From an uncultured Brachyspira sp. (GTDB lineage Bacteria > Spirochaetota > Brachyspiria > Brachyspirales > Brachyspiraceae): a stretch of 35,871 bases of DNA. A model generated the notes under the pieces. That model was not told where the DNA came from and ran no database searches. It saw only the letters and a program-made list of their open reading frames with translations. Positions within the stretch are counted from its first letter, which is position 1. Each line of letters starts with the position of its first letter. The position numbers were made by a program, and so were the translations under genes. Of this stretch, positions 7,548-16,023 are shown in pieces. The stretch is from assembly GCF_949287625.1 (NCBI RefSeq), contig NZ_CASEGO010000012.1:1-35871 (forward strand), in the 5' to 3' direction.

Positions 7548-9713
7548 ATGTTTGATAGTGATGAATTTATTTCCATATTCTTAAGTGAAGCTAAAGAAAT
7601 CGTAGAAGGTTTAGAAAATGATTTAGTTTTATTAGAGGATAATAAAAGTGATGAGGATCTTTTGAATAAAATATTCAGAAGTGCCCATACTCTAAAATCT
7701 TCAGCAGGTACTGTTGGTTTCACAACTATGAGTGAATTAAACCACGTTGCTGAAAATTTATTAGAGAAAGTAAGAAGCGGTAAATTGGATGTAACACCGC
7801 AAATGATAACAGTACTTCTTGAGTTCTTAGATACTGTGAAACTTATGCTGCAAAATATTGTAGATGGTAAAAGTGAAACAGATGGTGTTACTAATATAGA
7901 TTCATTAAAAGCTAAAATTAAGGCTATAGCTGACGGAAATGATCCTGCAGCAGTGGCTCCTGCACCAAAACCAGCTGAAGCTCCTAAAGCAGAAGAAAAA
8001 CCAGCTTCAGCTGAAGCTCCTAAAGCAGAAGAAAAACCAGCTGAAGCAGCATCAGGAAGCGGCGGTTCTAATTCTTTCCATATTGATATGGGATTTAAGG
8101 CTACTATTTTTGATAATGGTATAGACCCTCTTATGTTTTTAAATGACCTTAGAGCTATAGGTACTATCAATAATCTGAAAATAGAATGTAATAATTTACC
8201 TACTATTTTGAATCTTGAAGATCCTTATGTTTGTTATACTCAGTTTTCTTTAGATTTTGACACTAATGCTCCAGATGAGCAGGTGCAAAATATTTTCCTA
8301 TTTGTAATTGATGATAATGATATTAATATTGTAAATAAAAAAGCAGATATTAAAGATGATGAAGAAGCTAAACCTGCAGAAGCTGCTCCTGCTAAGGCTG
8401 AAGAGACACCTAAAGCAGAAGAAGCTCCTAAAGCTGAAGCTAAACCTGCAGAAACTGCCAATAATAATGCTGCTGCTAATAATAATAATGCTCAGCCTCC
8501 TGTACATAAAGCTGCCAAAGTTCAAGCTCCTTCAACAGTTAGAGTTGATACAAGAAAACTTGACAGCTTGATGAACTTAATTGGAGAACTTGTTATAGCT
8601 CAGTCAAGAATAATGCAGCTTACTCAAAGTTTAGATATAGATAATGGATTAAAAGAAGCTGTTAGCTCAATGGATAGAACTTCAAGACAAATACAAGAAG
8701 AAGTTATGAATATTAGGATGATGCCTATAGGTCCTATATTCAATCAGTTCCATAGATATGTAAGAGATTTGAATTTGGAATTAAATAAAGAAGTTAAACT
8801 AGTTCTAAAGGGAGAAACTACTGAGATAGATAAAAACATGCTTGAGCAGTTATCTGACCCTCTTAAGCACATGATTAGAAATTCTATGGATCATGGAATA
8901 GAAAAAACTAAAGAAGAAAGAATAGCAAGAGGAAAACCAGAATATGGTACTATAACAATGTCGGCTGCACACCAAGAAGGACATGTTGTTATAGAAGTAT
9001 CTGATGATGGAAATGGATTAAATAAAGAAAAAATATTCAAAAAAGCTGTAGAAAGAGGTTTGCTATCTAAAGACGGCAAATATTCTGATATAGAAATATT
9101 TAGAACTATATTCGCACCAGGTGTTTCAACTGCTGACAAAATTACTGACATATCTGGAAGAGGTGTTGGTATGGACGTTGTTAGAGCTAATGTTGAAAAG
9201 ATGAAAGGTAAAATAGAAATAAAATCTGTAGAAGGAAAAGGAAGTACTTTTATAGTAAAACTCCCTTTAACATTGGCTATTATTGAAGGTATTACTTTTG
9301 CTTTAGGTGCTCAAATATACATCATGCCTCTTATCTCTATTATAGAACAAATAAAAGTAAAAAATGAACAGGTAAAACCTTTTGAAGGTAAAGGTGAGAT
9401 GATAAAAATAAGAGAAGAATACTTGCCTTTAATAAGACTTCATAAAGTATTTGAAATAGATACTCAGGTTGAAAATATAGAGGACGGTATAGTTGTTGTT
9501 GTAGAAGCTGGTTATAGAAGATGTGCCATATTTGTTGATGAACTCTTAGATCAGCAGCAGGTAGTTATTAAGTCTTTAGATTCTGCATTTGATAAACATG
9601 CAGGTATAGCTGGAGGCACTATTCTTGGAGACGGAAGAATAGCTCTTATTATAGATATACAAGGGTTAGTTAATATGTCTTTACAAGGCAAAATAAATAA
9701 TGGTGTAAAATAA
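7548..9713 (+). CDS. cheA: Chemotaxis histidine kinase CheA
   Basis: A 721-aa cytoplasmic kinase with the full CheA order. The P1/HPt domain spans about residues 1-105, with phosphorylated His47 in FRSAHTLKSSAG. An Ala-Pro-Glu-Lys linker with a 12-residue repeat follows at about 135-170. An intermediate domain (about 174-262) contains DPLMFLNDLRAIG and is presumably the regulator-docking P2-like module. A second Ala/Pro/Glu and Asn-rich linker spans 272-328. Then come the P3 dimerisation helices from about 330 (LDSLMNLIGELVIAQSR), the P4 ATP-binding domain (N box near 438 with MIRNSMDHGIE, G1 DDGNG near 485, G2 GRGVGMDVV near 537), and the P5 CheW-like domain (about 580-715). It phosphorylates CheY and CheB and couples to receptors through CheW. 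An AGAGGTG site precedes the start. Confidence 0.96.
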   Translation: MFDSDEFISIFLSEAKEIVEGLENDLVLLEDNKSDEDLLNKIFRSAHTLKSSAGTVGFTTMSELNHVAENLLEKVRSGKLDVTPQMITVLLEFLDTVKLMLQNIVDGKSETDGVTNIDSLKAKIKAIADGNDPAAVAPAPKPAEAPKAEEKPASAEAPKAEEKPAEAASGSGGSNSFHIDMGFKATIFDNGIDPLMFLNDLRAIGTINNLKIECNNLPTILNLEDPYVCYTQFSLDFDTNAPDEQVQNIFLFVIDDNDINIVNKKADIKDDEEAKPAEAAPAKAEETPKAEEAPKAEAKPAETANNNAAANNNNAQPPVHKAAKVQAPSTVRVDTRKLDSLMNLIGELVIAQSRIMQLTQSLDIDNGLKEAVSSMDRTSRQIQEEVMNIRMMPIGPIFNQFHRYVRDLNLELNKEVKLVLKGETTEIDKNMLEQLSDPLKHMIRNSMDHGIEKTKEERIARGKPEYGTITMSAAHQEGHVVIEVSDDGNGLNKEKIFKKAVERGLLSKDGKYSDIEIFRTIFAPGVSTADKITDISGRGVGMDVVRANVEKMKGKIEIKSVEGKGSTFIVKLPLTLAIIEGITFALGAQIYIMPLISIIEQIKVKNEQVKPFEGKGEMIKIREEYLPLIRLHKVFEIDTQVENIEDGIVVVVEAGYRRCAIFVDELLDQQQVVIKSLDSAFDKHAGIAGGTILGDGRIALIIDIQGLVNMSLQGKINNGVK
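7973..8042 (+). repeat. 36-base tandem repeat in the cheA linker
   Basis: Two identical 34-base copies (7973-8006 and 8009-8042) are spaced with a 36-base period. They encode two runs of a 12-residue Ala-Glu-Ala-Pro-Lys-Ala-Glu-Glu-Lys-Pro-Ala unit in the flexible linker after the HPt domain. Copy number could change by slippage without a frameshift. Confidence 0.85.
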
Positions 9714-9724
9714 AGGATTGTAAT

Positions 9725-10255
9725 ATGTTAGATAATCAAAAAATAAATGCTGCTAATATACCTCAGGTTGGAGGTACAGCTTTGGATCATGAAGAAAATC
9801 TTTCTACTGAACCAAGCCAGCAATTCTTAGTATTTAAAATTGATAATGAAGAATATGCCCTTGATGTTTTAAGTATTGATGGTATTGTTGGTGTTACTAA
9901 TATTACTCCTGTACCAGGAAGCCCTAAATATATGAGAGGTTTGATGAATTTGAGGGGTAATATTCTGCATATTGTTGATATAAGAATAAGATTCGGTTTA
10001 GCTAGAAGAGATGATCATTCTATTGAAGATGATGTTATAATAGTAATATCTACAACTAATAGAAAATTCGGAATATTAGCAGATATGGTAAGTGATGTTA
10101 TAACTGTTTATGAAAGCCAAATGACAGAAACTCCTATTGATAATATGAGAGGGCTTCAAATTTCTAATGTCATTAGATTAGAAAATAAGATTATTATGGT
10201 TCTTCCAATAGATGAAATCATTAAATCTAATGACGGAGAGAACAAAACGGTATAA
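9725..10255 (+). CDS. cheW: Chemotaxis coupling protein CheW
   Basis: A 176-aa CheW-domain protein that links receptors to CheA. After an N-terminal extension of about 30 residues, the domain starts at QQFLVFKIDNEEYALDVLSI. It contains the hallmark segment PVPGSPKYMRGLMNLRGNILHIVDIR at about residues 63-88 and ends with VLPIDEIIK. The gene begins 11 bases after cheA stops and is followed by cheR, so it sits in the operon's core. The N-terminal extension is polar and probably disordered. The assignment is firm. Whether other CheW paralogues serve other receptors cannot be seen here. Confidence 0.94.
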   Translation: MLDNQKINAANIPQVGGTALDHEENLSTEPSQQFLVFKIDNEEYALDVLSIDGIVGVTNITPVPGSPKYMRGLMNLRGNILHIVDIRIRFGLARRDDHSIEDDVIIVISTTNRKFGILADMVSDVITVYESQMTETPIDNMRGLQISNVIRLENKIIMVLPIDEIIKSNDGENKTV

Positions 10256-10279
10256 ATTACTCATTGAGGTGTATATAAT

Positions 10280-11131
10280 ATGGATGATATAAATGCTAAT
10301 ATGCCCGCTTTAACTGATTCTGAGTTTAATGAATTAGTTAAAATTATTTATGATAAAACTCGTATACAAATGACTAATCATAAAAGGGCTTTAGTTACTT
10401 CTAGGTTGAGTAAAAGACTTAGAGCTTTACATATGGATTCTTTTAGAGAATACATAGATTTCGTAAAAAATGCAAAAGATGAAGAATTAACAAATTTTGT
10501 TAATGCAGTTACAACAAATAAAACAGATTTCTTTAGAGAAAATAAACATTTCGAATATATGAAAAGTAATTTCCTTCCAGAGTGGGAGAAAAAATTTAAG
10601 GAAGGAAAAGTAAAAAACCTTAGAATATGGTCGGCTGCTTGTTCAACTGGAGAAGAGCCCTACACTATACAAATGACACTGCATGAATATTTCGGCTCAA
10701 ATTATGACAGATATGATATAAAAGTATTGGCAAGTGATATAGATACTAATGTATTAGCTCATGGACGTGCAGGTATCTATAAAGAAGAATCTGTTGAACC
10801 AATACAGCCTAATATTTTAAGAAAATATTTTTTGAAAGGTACTGGCGATAAAGAAGGTCTTTATAAAGTAAAAGACATATTACAAAAGAATTTATTTTTT
10901 AGACAGTTAAATTTTAAAGAAGAAGATTTTGATATACATACTCAGTTCGATTTGATTTTTTGCAGAAATGTTATTATTTATTTTGATAAAGAATTTCAAA
11001 AGGAATTATTTAATAAATTCCATAGATATTTAAAAGAAGATGGTTTGGTATTTATAGGACACTCGGAAACACTTTTTGGTGTATCTGATAAATTTAAATA
11101 TGTGTCTAGTAATATTTATAAAAAGATTTAA
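10280..11131 (+). CDS. cheR: Chemoreceptor methyltransferase CheR
   Basis: A 283-aa S-adenosylmethionine-dependent methyltransferase that methylates glutamates of chemoreceptors during adaptation. The helical N-terminal domain (about 1-85) precedes the catalytic domain with the SAM-binding motif RIWSAACSTGEEPYTI, the acidic LASDIDTNVL strand, and the CRNVIIYFD motif near the active site. The C-terminal GHSETLFG segment is also typical of CheR. A GAGGTG site stands before the ATG at 10280. It lies between cheW and cheD in the operon. No membrane receptor is encoded in the window, so its substrates are elsewhere, unless the soluble receptor-like protein is one. Confidence 0.95.
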   Translation: MDDINANMPALTDSEFNELVKIIYDKTRIQMTNHKRALVTSRLSKRLRALHMDSFREYIDFVKNAKDEELTNFVNAVTTNKTDFFRENKHFEYMKSNFLPEWEKKFKEGKVKNLRIWSAACSTGEEPYTIQMTLHEYFGSNYDRYDIKVLASDIDTNVLAHGRAGIYKEESVEPIQPNILRKYFLKGTGDKEGLYKVKDILQKNLFFRQLNFKEEDFDIHTQFDLIFCRNVIIYFDKEFQKELFNKFHRYLKEDGLVFIGHSETLFGVSDKFKYVSSNIYKKI

Positions 11132-11146
11132 GTAGGGGTATTAATA

Positions 11147-11740
11147 ATGATTGATTTTCCAGCAGCGGCTAATAGTAATTTTAAAAGAATAACCATATAT
11201 ATAGGTGGATATTATGCTTCAAAAGAACCCGCTGTTATTAAAACAGTTTTAGGTAGTTGTATATCTGTTTGTCTCTTTGAAAATAAATTGAAATTCGGAG
11301 GTATGAATCATTTTATGCTTCCAGAAATGAGAGAATGGGAAACACCAGCAGAAGATTATAACAATACTAGATATGGCGTTTTCGCTATGGAGGTTCTGAT
11401 AAACGAGATTATTAAATTAGGCGGTAAGAAAGAAAACCTTACAGCCAAAATATTTGGAGGAGGACATGTACTATCTGGTATGACCAGTAATATACTCCAA
11501 GTCCCTGATAAAAATATACAATTTGCTAAAAAGTTTTTGGCTGATGAAAAAATACCTATAGTTAGTGAAGATGTAGGAGGCTCTTGGCCTAGAAAAGTAT
11601 TCTTCTTCAATACAGAAAATAGAGTACTTATGAAAAAACTAGAAGGTAAAACTAAAGAGTTCTCAGCAGAGCAAGAAATTAAATACTCTAAAAACTTACA
11701 GCATAAACTTGAAGAAAAATCGGACATCACATTGTTTTAA
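11147..11740 (+). CDS. cheD: Chemoreceptor glutamine deamidase CheD
   Basis: A 197-aa CheD, which deamidates receptor glutamines and in some bacteria binds CheC or CheX-type phosphatases. The catalytic Cys38 lies in VLGSCISVCLF and His55 in GGMNHFMLP. The later segments RYGVFAMEVLINE and AKIFGGGHVLSG are family signatures. The protein has about 35 extra C-terminal residues beyond the usual core, rich in Lys and Glu. It is encoded 15 bases after cheR and 27 bases before cheB, so it is part of the adaptation block. GTAGGGG precedes the ATG as a probable ribosome site. Confidence 0.94.
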   Translation: MIDFPAAANSNFKRITIYIGGYYASKEPAVIKTVLGSCISVCLFENKLKFGGMNHFMLPEMREWETPAEDYNNTRYGVFAMEVLINEIIKLGGKKENLTAKIFGGGHVLSGMTSNILQVPDKNIQFAKKFLADEKIPIVSEDVGGSWPRKVFFFNTENRVLMKKLEGKTKEFSAEQEIKYSKNLQHKLEEKSDITLF

Positions 11741-11767
11741 TATATTAATAATTATTAAGGATTTTTT

Positions 11768-12901
11768 ATGGCTACAAAAATTAAAGTATTAGCTATTGAT
11801 GATAGCGCATTAATTAGGCAATTACTAACAAAAATTGTTAACTCAGATCCTGCTTTGGAAATGGTAGGTACTGCTGCAAATCCAATTCTAGCTGAAAGTA
11901 AGGTCAAAAATCTTAAACCAGATATTATTACTTTAGATATAGAAATGCCAGAAATGGACGGTATAACTTATCTTAAGAAACTTATGCTTAATAACCCTAT
12001 CCCTGTAATAATGTTTAGTTCTTTGTTAGATAAACATAGAGAATTAGCTTTAGATGCATTGAATATAGGTGCTTTTGATTATGTTATAAAACCATCTGCT
12101 AATGTTAGAGATGGTGTTGAAGAATTAGCTACTGATTTAGTTGAAAAAATTAAAAATGCTTATGCAAACAGAGCTAAATTCTACAGAAAACATGGTGTTG
12201 CTATGCCTACTGAAACAGCTTCACCAGCAGAAAGAACACCTATTAGTTTGGAAGCCCCTAAAACTGCAGGATTTAAAGTTTATCAAAAAAATACTGCTGA
12301 TATTATACTTCCTCTTACACCTTCAAGAGAAACTCCTATGGATAAAATTATTCTTATAGGTTCTTCTACAGGCGGTACTGAGGCTTTAATAGAATGTCTT
12401 AAAAATGTTACTCCTTCAGCACCTCCTATAGTTATAACTCAGCATATGCCTGAGCATTTTACTACTTCATTTGCTAAAAGATTAAACAGTATATTAAAAA
12501 TTGATGTAGCTGAATCTGAAGATGGCATGAGTGTTGGAAGAGGACAGGCTGTTTTAGCACGCGGCGGTAAGCATACTATGATTAAAGTAAAAGGCGGTAA
12601 ATATTTTATAGAAGTTAGAGATGGAGAGCCTGTTACTAGACATAAACCTTCTGTAGATGTACTTTTCAGAAGCGGTGCTGTTTATGCTAAAAATAAAGCT
12701 ATTGGTATAATACTTACTGGTATGGGTGATGATGGTGCTAATGGCATGAAAGAAATGAAAGATGCAGGTGCATACAATATTGCACAAAATGAGGAAACTT
12801 GTACTGTATTTGGTATGCCTAGAGAGGCAATAGCAAGAGGAGGAGTAGATGAAGTTCTTCCTTTAGATAAAATACTTGCTGCTGCTTTGAAAAGAGTATA
12901 A
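11768..12901 (+). CDS. cheB: Receptor methylesterase/response regulator CheB
   Basis: A 377-aa two-domain adaptation enzyme. The N-terminal receiver domain (about 1-125) has acidic residues at 11-12 and phosphoacceptor Asp57 in ITLDIEMPEMDG. After a 65-residue linker, the methylesterase domain (about 190-377) shows the catalytic triad as Ser200 in GSSTGGTEAL, His226 in TQHMPEHF and Asp321/322 in TGMGDDGANGM. Phosphorylation by CheA should activate it to remove receptor methyl groups, opposing CheR. It is followed after only 5 bases by the nucleotidyltransferase-like gene, so the two are very likely co-transcribed. Confidence 0.96.
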   Translation: MATKIKVLAIDDSALIRQLLTKIVNSDPALEMVGTAANPILAESKVKNLKPDIITLDIEMPEMDGITYLKKLMLNNPIPVIMFSSLLDKHRELALDALNIGAFDYVIKPSANVRDGVEELATDLVEKIKNAYANRAKFYRKHGVAMPTETASPAERTPISLEAPKTAGFKVYQKNTADIILPLTPSRETPMDKIILIGSSTGGTEALIECLKNVTPSAPPIVITQHMPEHFTTSFAKRLNSILKIDVAESEDGMSVGRGQAVLARGGKHTMIKVKGGKYFIEVRDGEPVTRHKPSVDVLFRSGAVYAKNKAIGIILTGMGDDGANGMKEMKDAGAYNIAQNEETCTVFGMPREAIARGGVDEVLPLDKILAAALKRV

Positions 12902-12906
12902 CTCTA

Positions 12907-13725
12907 ATGAAACAAAATATAGATTTATATGAATATATAAATAAATGGGTAGGTAATTCAACTATCTACCCATATTATAAAATAGATTTAAAATTAGATT
13001 TAATATCAAAATTAATATCTCCTCACAAATCATTTAATAATATATCCATTTTAGCTTCTGGTGCAAAAAGAAACCGTACTGATGTAAACTATATGGAATA
13101 TCTTAATGTATACCTAATATTAAATGATACAGATGGTATGACAGACACTAGAAAATTCAAACTTTCAATATTGGATTTAATTAATAAAAATAATACATAT
13201 CAAACTAAAATTAATGAAATATCATACTATTTAATATTAGAATATGAAAATGAAAAAATAGTGCTCCTACCCTCTTTTAAAAATATAGATGAGAATAATA
13301 TTGAAGGAGCTATGATTACTGATTCTAATGGTAAAAATAATATATTCTATCCTAAACTTGATAATAAAAATTTTGATAAGAAAGAGCAGGAATGCGGAAC
13401 TAATTTTATTAATTTAATAAAAATATTTAAATACATATTTTTAAATTTTTCTAGTGAAATTAAATCTATGAATGAATTATCTCCAAACATCATAGAAGCT
13501 CTTATATGGAATCTTCCAAATGAGTATTTTAAATTTAATGATTATGATGAGGCTATATTAAAAGCTATAGATTATATTTATGAAAAAATAGCCAGTGATG
13601 ATTATATGTCGCTTTCTGAGATTAATGATATTAAAGTTTTGTTTTCTATTAAAAATAATTTGCACAGAAAAGAAATTCTTAAGGCTTTGTATAAAATAAA
13701 ACAAATTATACATGAAAGCATGTAA
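12907..13725 (+). CDS. Nucleotidyltransferase-fold protein, probably catalytically dead (OAS/cGAS-like)
   Basis: A 272-aa protein with no obvious name. By eye it follows the layout of bacterial nucleotidyltransferases of the OAS/cGAS-like fold. Residues 49-60 (LASGAKRNRTDV) lie where these have FxKGSxxNxTxV. Residues 61-72 end in a hydrophobic strand where they carry the metal-binding Asp-x-Asp, but here that triplet is Tyr65-Leu66-Asn67. KIVLLPSFK at 117-125 matches the strand that normally holds the third Asp (IDVVPAF), which is Val119 here. YPK at 148-150 and the helix at 165-180 match the NYPKxH and VRILK region, and PNIIEALIWNLPNEYF at 193-208 matches the IPSFLIECLVYNVPNE helix. All three catalytic acids therefore seem lost. 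It begins 5 bases after cheB as the last gene of the operon. It may bind a nucleotide or a protein partner. The similarity is drawn from memory, not an alignment run. Confidence 0.55.
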   Translation: MKQNIDLYEYINKWVGNSTIYPYYKIDLKLDLISKLISPHKSFNNISILASGAKRNRTDVNYMEYLNVYLILNDTDGMTDTRKFKLSILDLINKNNTYQTKINEISYYLILEYENEKIVLLPSFKNIDENNIEGAMITDSNGKNNIFYPKLDNKNFDKKEQECGTNFINLIKIFKYIFLNFSSEIKSMNELSPNIIEALIWNLPNEYFKFNDYDEAILKAIDYIYEKIASDDYMSLSEINDIKVLFSIKNNLHRKEILKALYKIKQIIHESM

Positions 13726-13772
13726 AAAATGATTTTTTCCTTATTTTTCTTTAATAACTACTAATAGTAATA

Positions 13773-13800
13773 TTGAATTAATTTTTACTAATGATATAAT
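13773..13800 (+). promoter_or_regulatory. Promoter of the glutamine synthetase gene
   Basis: TTGAAT (13773-13778) and TATAAT (13795-13800) are separated by 16 bases, about 58 bases before the start codon. This supports independent transcription from the chemotaxis operon. Confidence 0.6.
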
Positions 13801-13857
13801 AATTAACTTATATTATAATTTTTTATTTTATAATAAAATTTTCTAGGAGAAAATAGA

Positions 13858-15945
13858 ATGAAAAAAATACCAGAAATTTTTGGCAGTATGGTTTTTAATG
13901 ATAATGTCATGAAAGATAAGCTACCTAAAGACATTTATAAAAAACTTATAAAAACTATCAAAAATGGAGAACGTTTAAACTTAGAAGTTGCCAATGTTGT
14001 AGCTCATGCCATGAAAGAATGGGCTATAGAGAAAGGTGCTACACATTTTACACATTGGTTTCAGCCTATGACTGGTGTAACAGCAGAAAAACATACCAGC
14101 TTCATAGCTCAAACAGATGATGGTGCCACACGTATGGAGTTTACTGGTAAAGAATTAGTTCAAAGCGAACCAGATGCTTCTAGTTTTCCTTCAGGAGGTT
14201 TAAGAGCTACATTTGAAGCTAGAGGATATACAGCTTGGGATCCTACTTCTTATGCTTTTATTAAAGATGATACTTTATGTATACCTAGTGCTTTTTGCTC
14301 ATATAGCGGTGAGTCTTTAGATAAAAAAACTCCCCTACTTCGTTCAATGCAGGTCATAGAAAAAGAGACAAAAAGAATATTAAAACTTTTTGGTCATAAT
14401 AACATTAATAGAGTATTTACAACTGTTGGTGCAGAACAGGAATATTTTTTAATAGACAGAGAATTATATTTACAAAGACCTGATTTAAGATACTGTAAAA
14501 GAACATTATTCGGTGCTTGCCCTCCTAAAGGTCAGGAATTAGAAGATCATTATTTTGGTGCTATTAAACCTAGAGTATTAGAGTTTATGAAAGAACTTGA
14601 TATTGAACTTTGGAAACTTGGTATAGTTGCTAAAACAGAACATAATGAGGTAGCACCAGGTCAGTATGAATTAGCACCAGAGTTTACTATTACAAATATG
14701 GCTACTGATCAGAATCAAATTACAATGGAGCTTATGAAGGTAATAGCTGAAAAACATAATTTAGCTTGCATACTTCATGAAAAACCTTTTTCAGGCGTAA
14801 ATGGAAGCGGTAAACATAATAACTGGTCTATAGCAACAGATACAGGTATGAATCTATTAGACCCTACAGATAATCCTGCAAAAAATAAACAATTTTTATT
14901 ATTTTTAGTAGCTATTATAAAAGCTGTTGATGAATATCAGGATTTACTTAGAGTTACAACTGCAAGTGCAAGTAATGATCATAGACTTGGTGCTTCTGAA
15001 GCTCCTCCTGCTATTATATCAATGTTTCTTGGCGATGAATTAACTGAAATACTCGAGTCTATGGAACATTCTAAAGACTATGAAGGAAAAGCAAAAGTTG
15101 AAATGGAAATGGGAGTTAATTCTTTAGCAAGACTTACAAAAGATTCAACTGACAGAAACAGAACATCTCCTTTAGCATTCACTGGAAATAAATTTGAGTT
15201 TAGAATGGTAGGTTCAAGTCTTTCAGTATCAGGACCTAATATCATATTAAACACTATAGTTGCTGAGGCTTTATCACAGTTTGCTGATATATTAGAAAAA
15301 TCTTCAAATTTTGAAAAAGATTTAGACGAACTTATAAGAGATACTATTAAAAAACATAAAAGAATAATTTATAATGGAAACAACTATTCAGATGAATGGG
15401 TTAAAGAAGCTGAAAAAAGAGGATTATTTAATCTAAAAACTACTCCGGAAGCATTGCCTCATTTTATATCTCAAAAAAATATAGATGTATTAACCAAACA
15501 TAAAGTACTTACAGAAGCTGAAATACGTTCAAGATATGAAATAGGAATGGAAGAATATGTAAAAGAAATTAATATTGAAGCTCTTACATTAACAGATATG
15601 GTTTATAAGCATATACTTCCTTCTTCTATAGAATATACTGGAGAGCTTGCTAATATAGCTGATAAGAAAAATAATTTAAAAGTAAACTTTGATGTTGAAA
15701 GTGATTTAATTAATAAACTTAATAAACTTATTTCAGATTTATACAGTAAATTGGCAAAATTAGAAGAGTACATTGCAGAATGTAAAAAGATTACTGATGT
15801 ATCAAAAGCTGCTAATTTTTCAAGAGATAAAATATTTGCATGCTTGGAAGATATGAGAGTTACAATAGATGAATTAGAAAGAACTGTTTCTAAAAAATAT
15901 TGGAAACTTCCAACTTACGGAGATATGCTTTATAGTTTATCATAA
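13858..15945 (+). CDS. glnN: Type III glutamine synthetase
   Basis: A 695-aa enzyme that makes glutamine from glutamate, ammonia and ATP. Its length fits the GSIII class (about 700 residues), not the 440-470 of GSI. Family signatures include FPSGGLRATFEARGYTAWDP (near residue 115), the metal-binding VGAEQEYFLID, EVAPGQYELAP, the ATP/glutamate segment GSGKHNNWSI, RLGASEAPPA, and NRTSPLAFTGNKFEFRMVGS. A C-terminal helical region (about 585-695) is usual for the class. An AGGAG site precedes the ATG. It has its own promoter and a strong terminator, so it is monocistronic. No regulator of nitrogen control is adjacent. Confidence 0.95.
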   Translation: MKKIPEIFGSMVFNDNVMKDKLPKDIYKKLIKTIKNGERLNLEVANVVAHAMKEWAIEKGATHFTHWFQPMTGVTAEKHTSFIAQTDDGATRMEFTGKELVQSEPDASSFPSGGLRATFEARGYTAWDPTSYAFIKDDTLCIPSAFCSYSGESLDKKTPLLRSMQVIEKETKRILKLFGHNNINRVFTTVGAEQEYFLIDRELYLQRPDLRYCKRTLFGACPPKGQELEDHYFGAIKPRVLEFMKELDIELWKLGIVAKTEHNEVAPGQYELAPEFTITNMATDQNQITMELMKVIAEKHNLACILHEKPFSGVNGSGKHNNWSIATDTGMNLLDPTDNPAKNKQFLLFLVAIIKAVDEYQDLLRVTTASASNDHRLGASEAPPAIISMFLGDELTEILESMEHSKDYEGKAKVEMEMGVNSLARLTKDSTDRNRTSPLAFTGNKFEFRMVGSSLSVSGPNIILNTIVAEALSQFADILEKSSNFEKDLDELIRDTIKKHKRIIYNGNNYSDEWVKEAEKRGLFNLKTTPEALPHFISQKNIDVLTKHKVLTEAEIRSRYEIGMEEYVKEINIEALTLTDMVYKHILPSSIEYTGELANIADKKNNLKVNFDVESDLINKLNKLISDLYSKLAKLEEYIAECKKITDVSKAANFSRDKIFACLEDMRVTIDELERTVSKKYWKLPTYGDMLYSLS

Positions 15946-15957
15946 ACTGTAAATAAC

Positions 15958-16001
15958 AAAATCAGGTATAATTATTAAATATATTTATACCTGATTTTTT
16001 A
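15958..16001 (+). terminator. Strong terminator after glutamine synthetase
   Basis: A perfect 13-bp stem (AAATCAGGTATAA at 15959-15971 with its complement at 15985-15997) ends in a run of Ts. It lies between two convergent genes and could also slow minus-strand transcription from the WYL gene. Confidence 0.85.
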
Positions 16002-16023
16002 TATTTATAATGTAAATTGTTTT

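Noticed and set aside
7484..8170. 228-aa reverse-strand open frame opposite cheA
   Set aside because: It is the shadow of the repetitive Ala/Pro/Glu linker of cheA; low-complexity Ser/Ala composition and no ribosome site.
12907..13725. An active CBASS-type cyclic dinucleotide synthase
   Set aside because: The metal-binding Asp positions are Tyr, Asn and Val, and no effector or Cap gene is next to it; the neighbours are chemotaxis genes.
13724..13745. Terminator after the chemotaxis operon
   Set aside because: AAAAAATGATTTTTT is an A-T only stem with a three-base loop, too weak to call.
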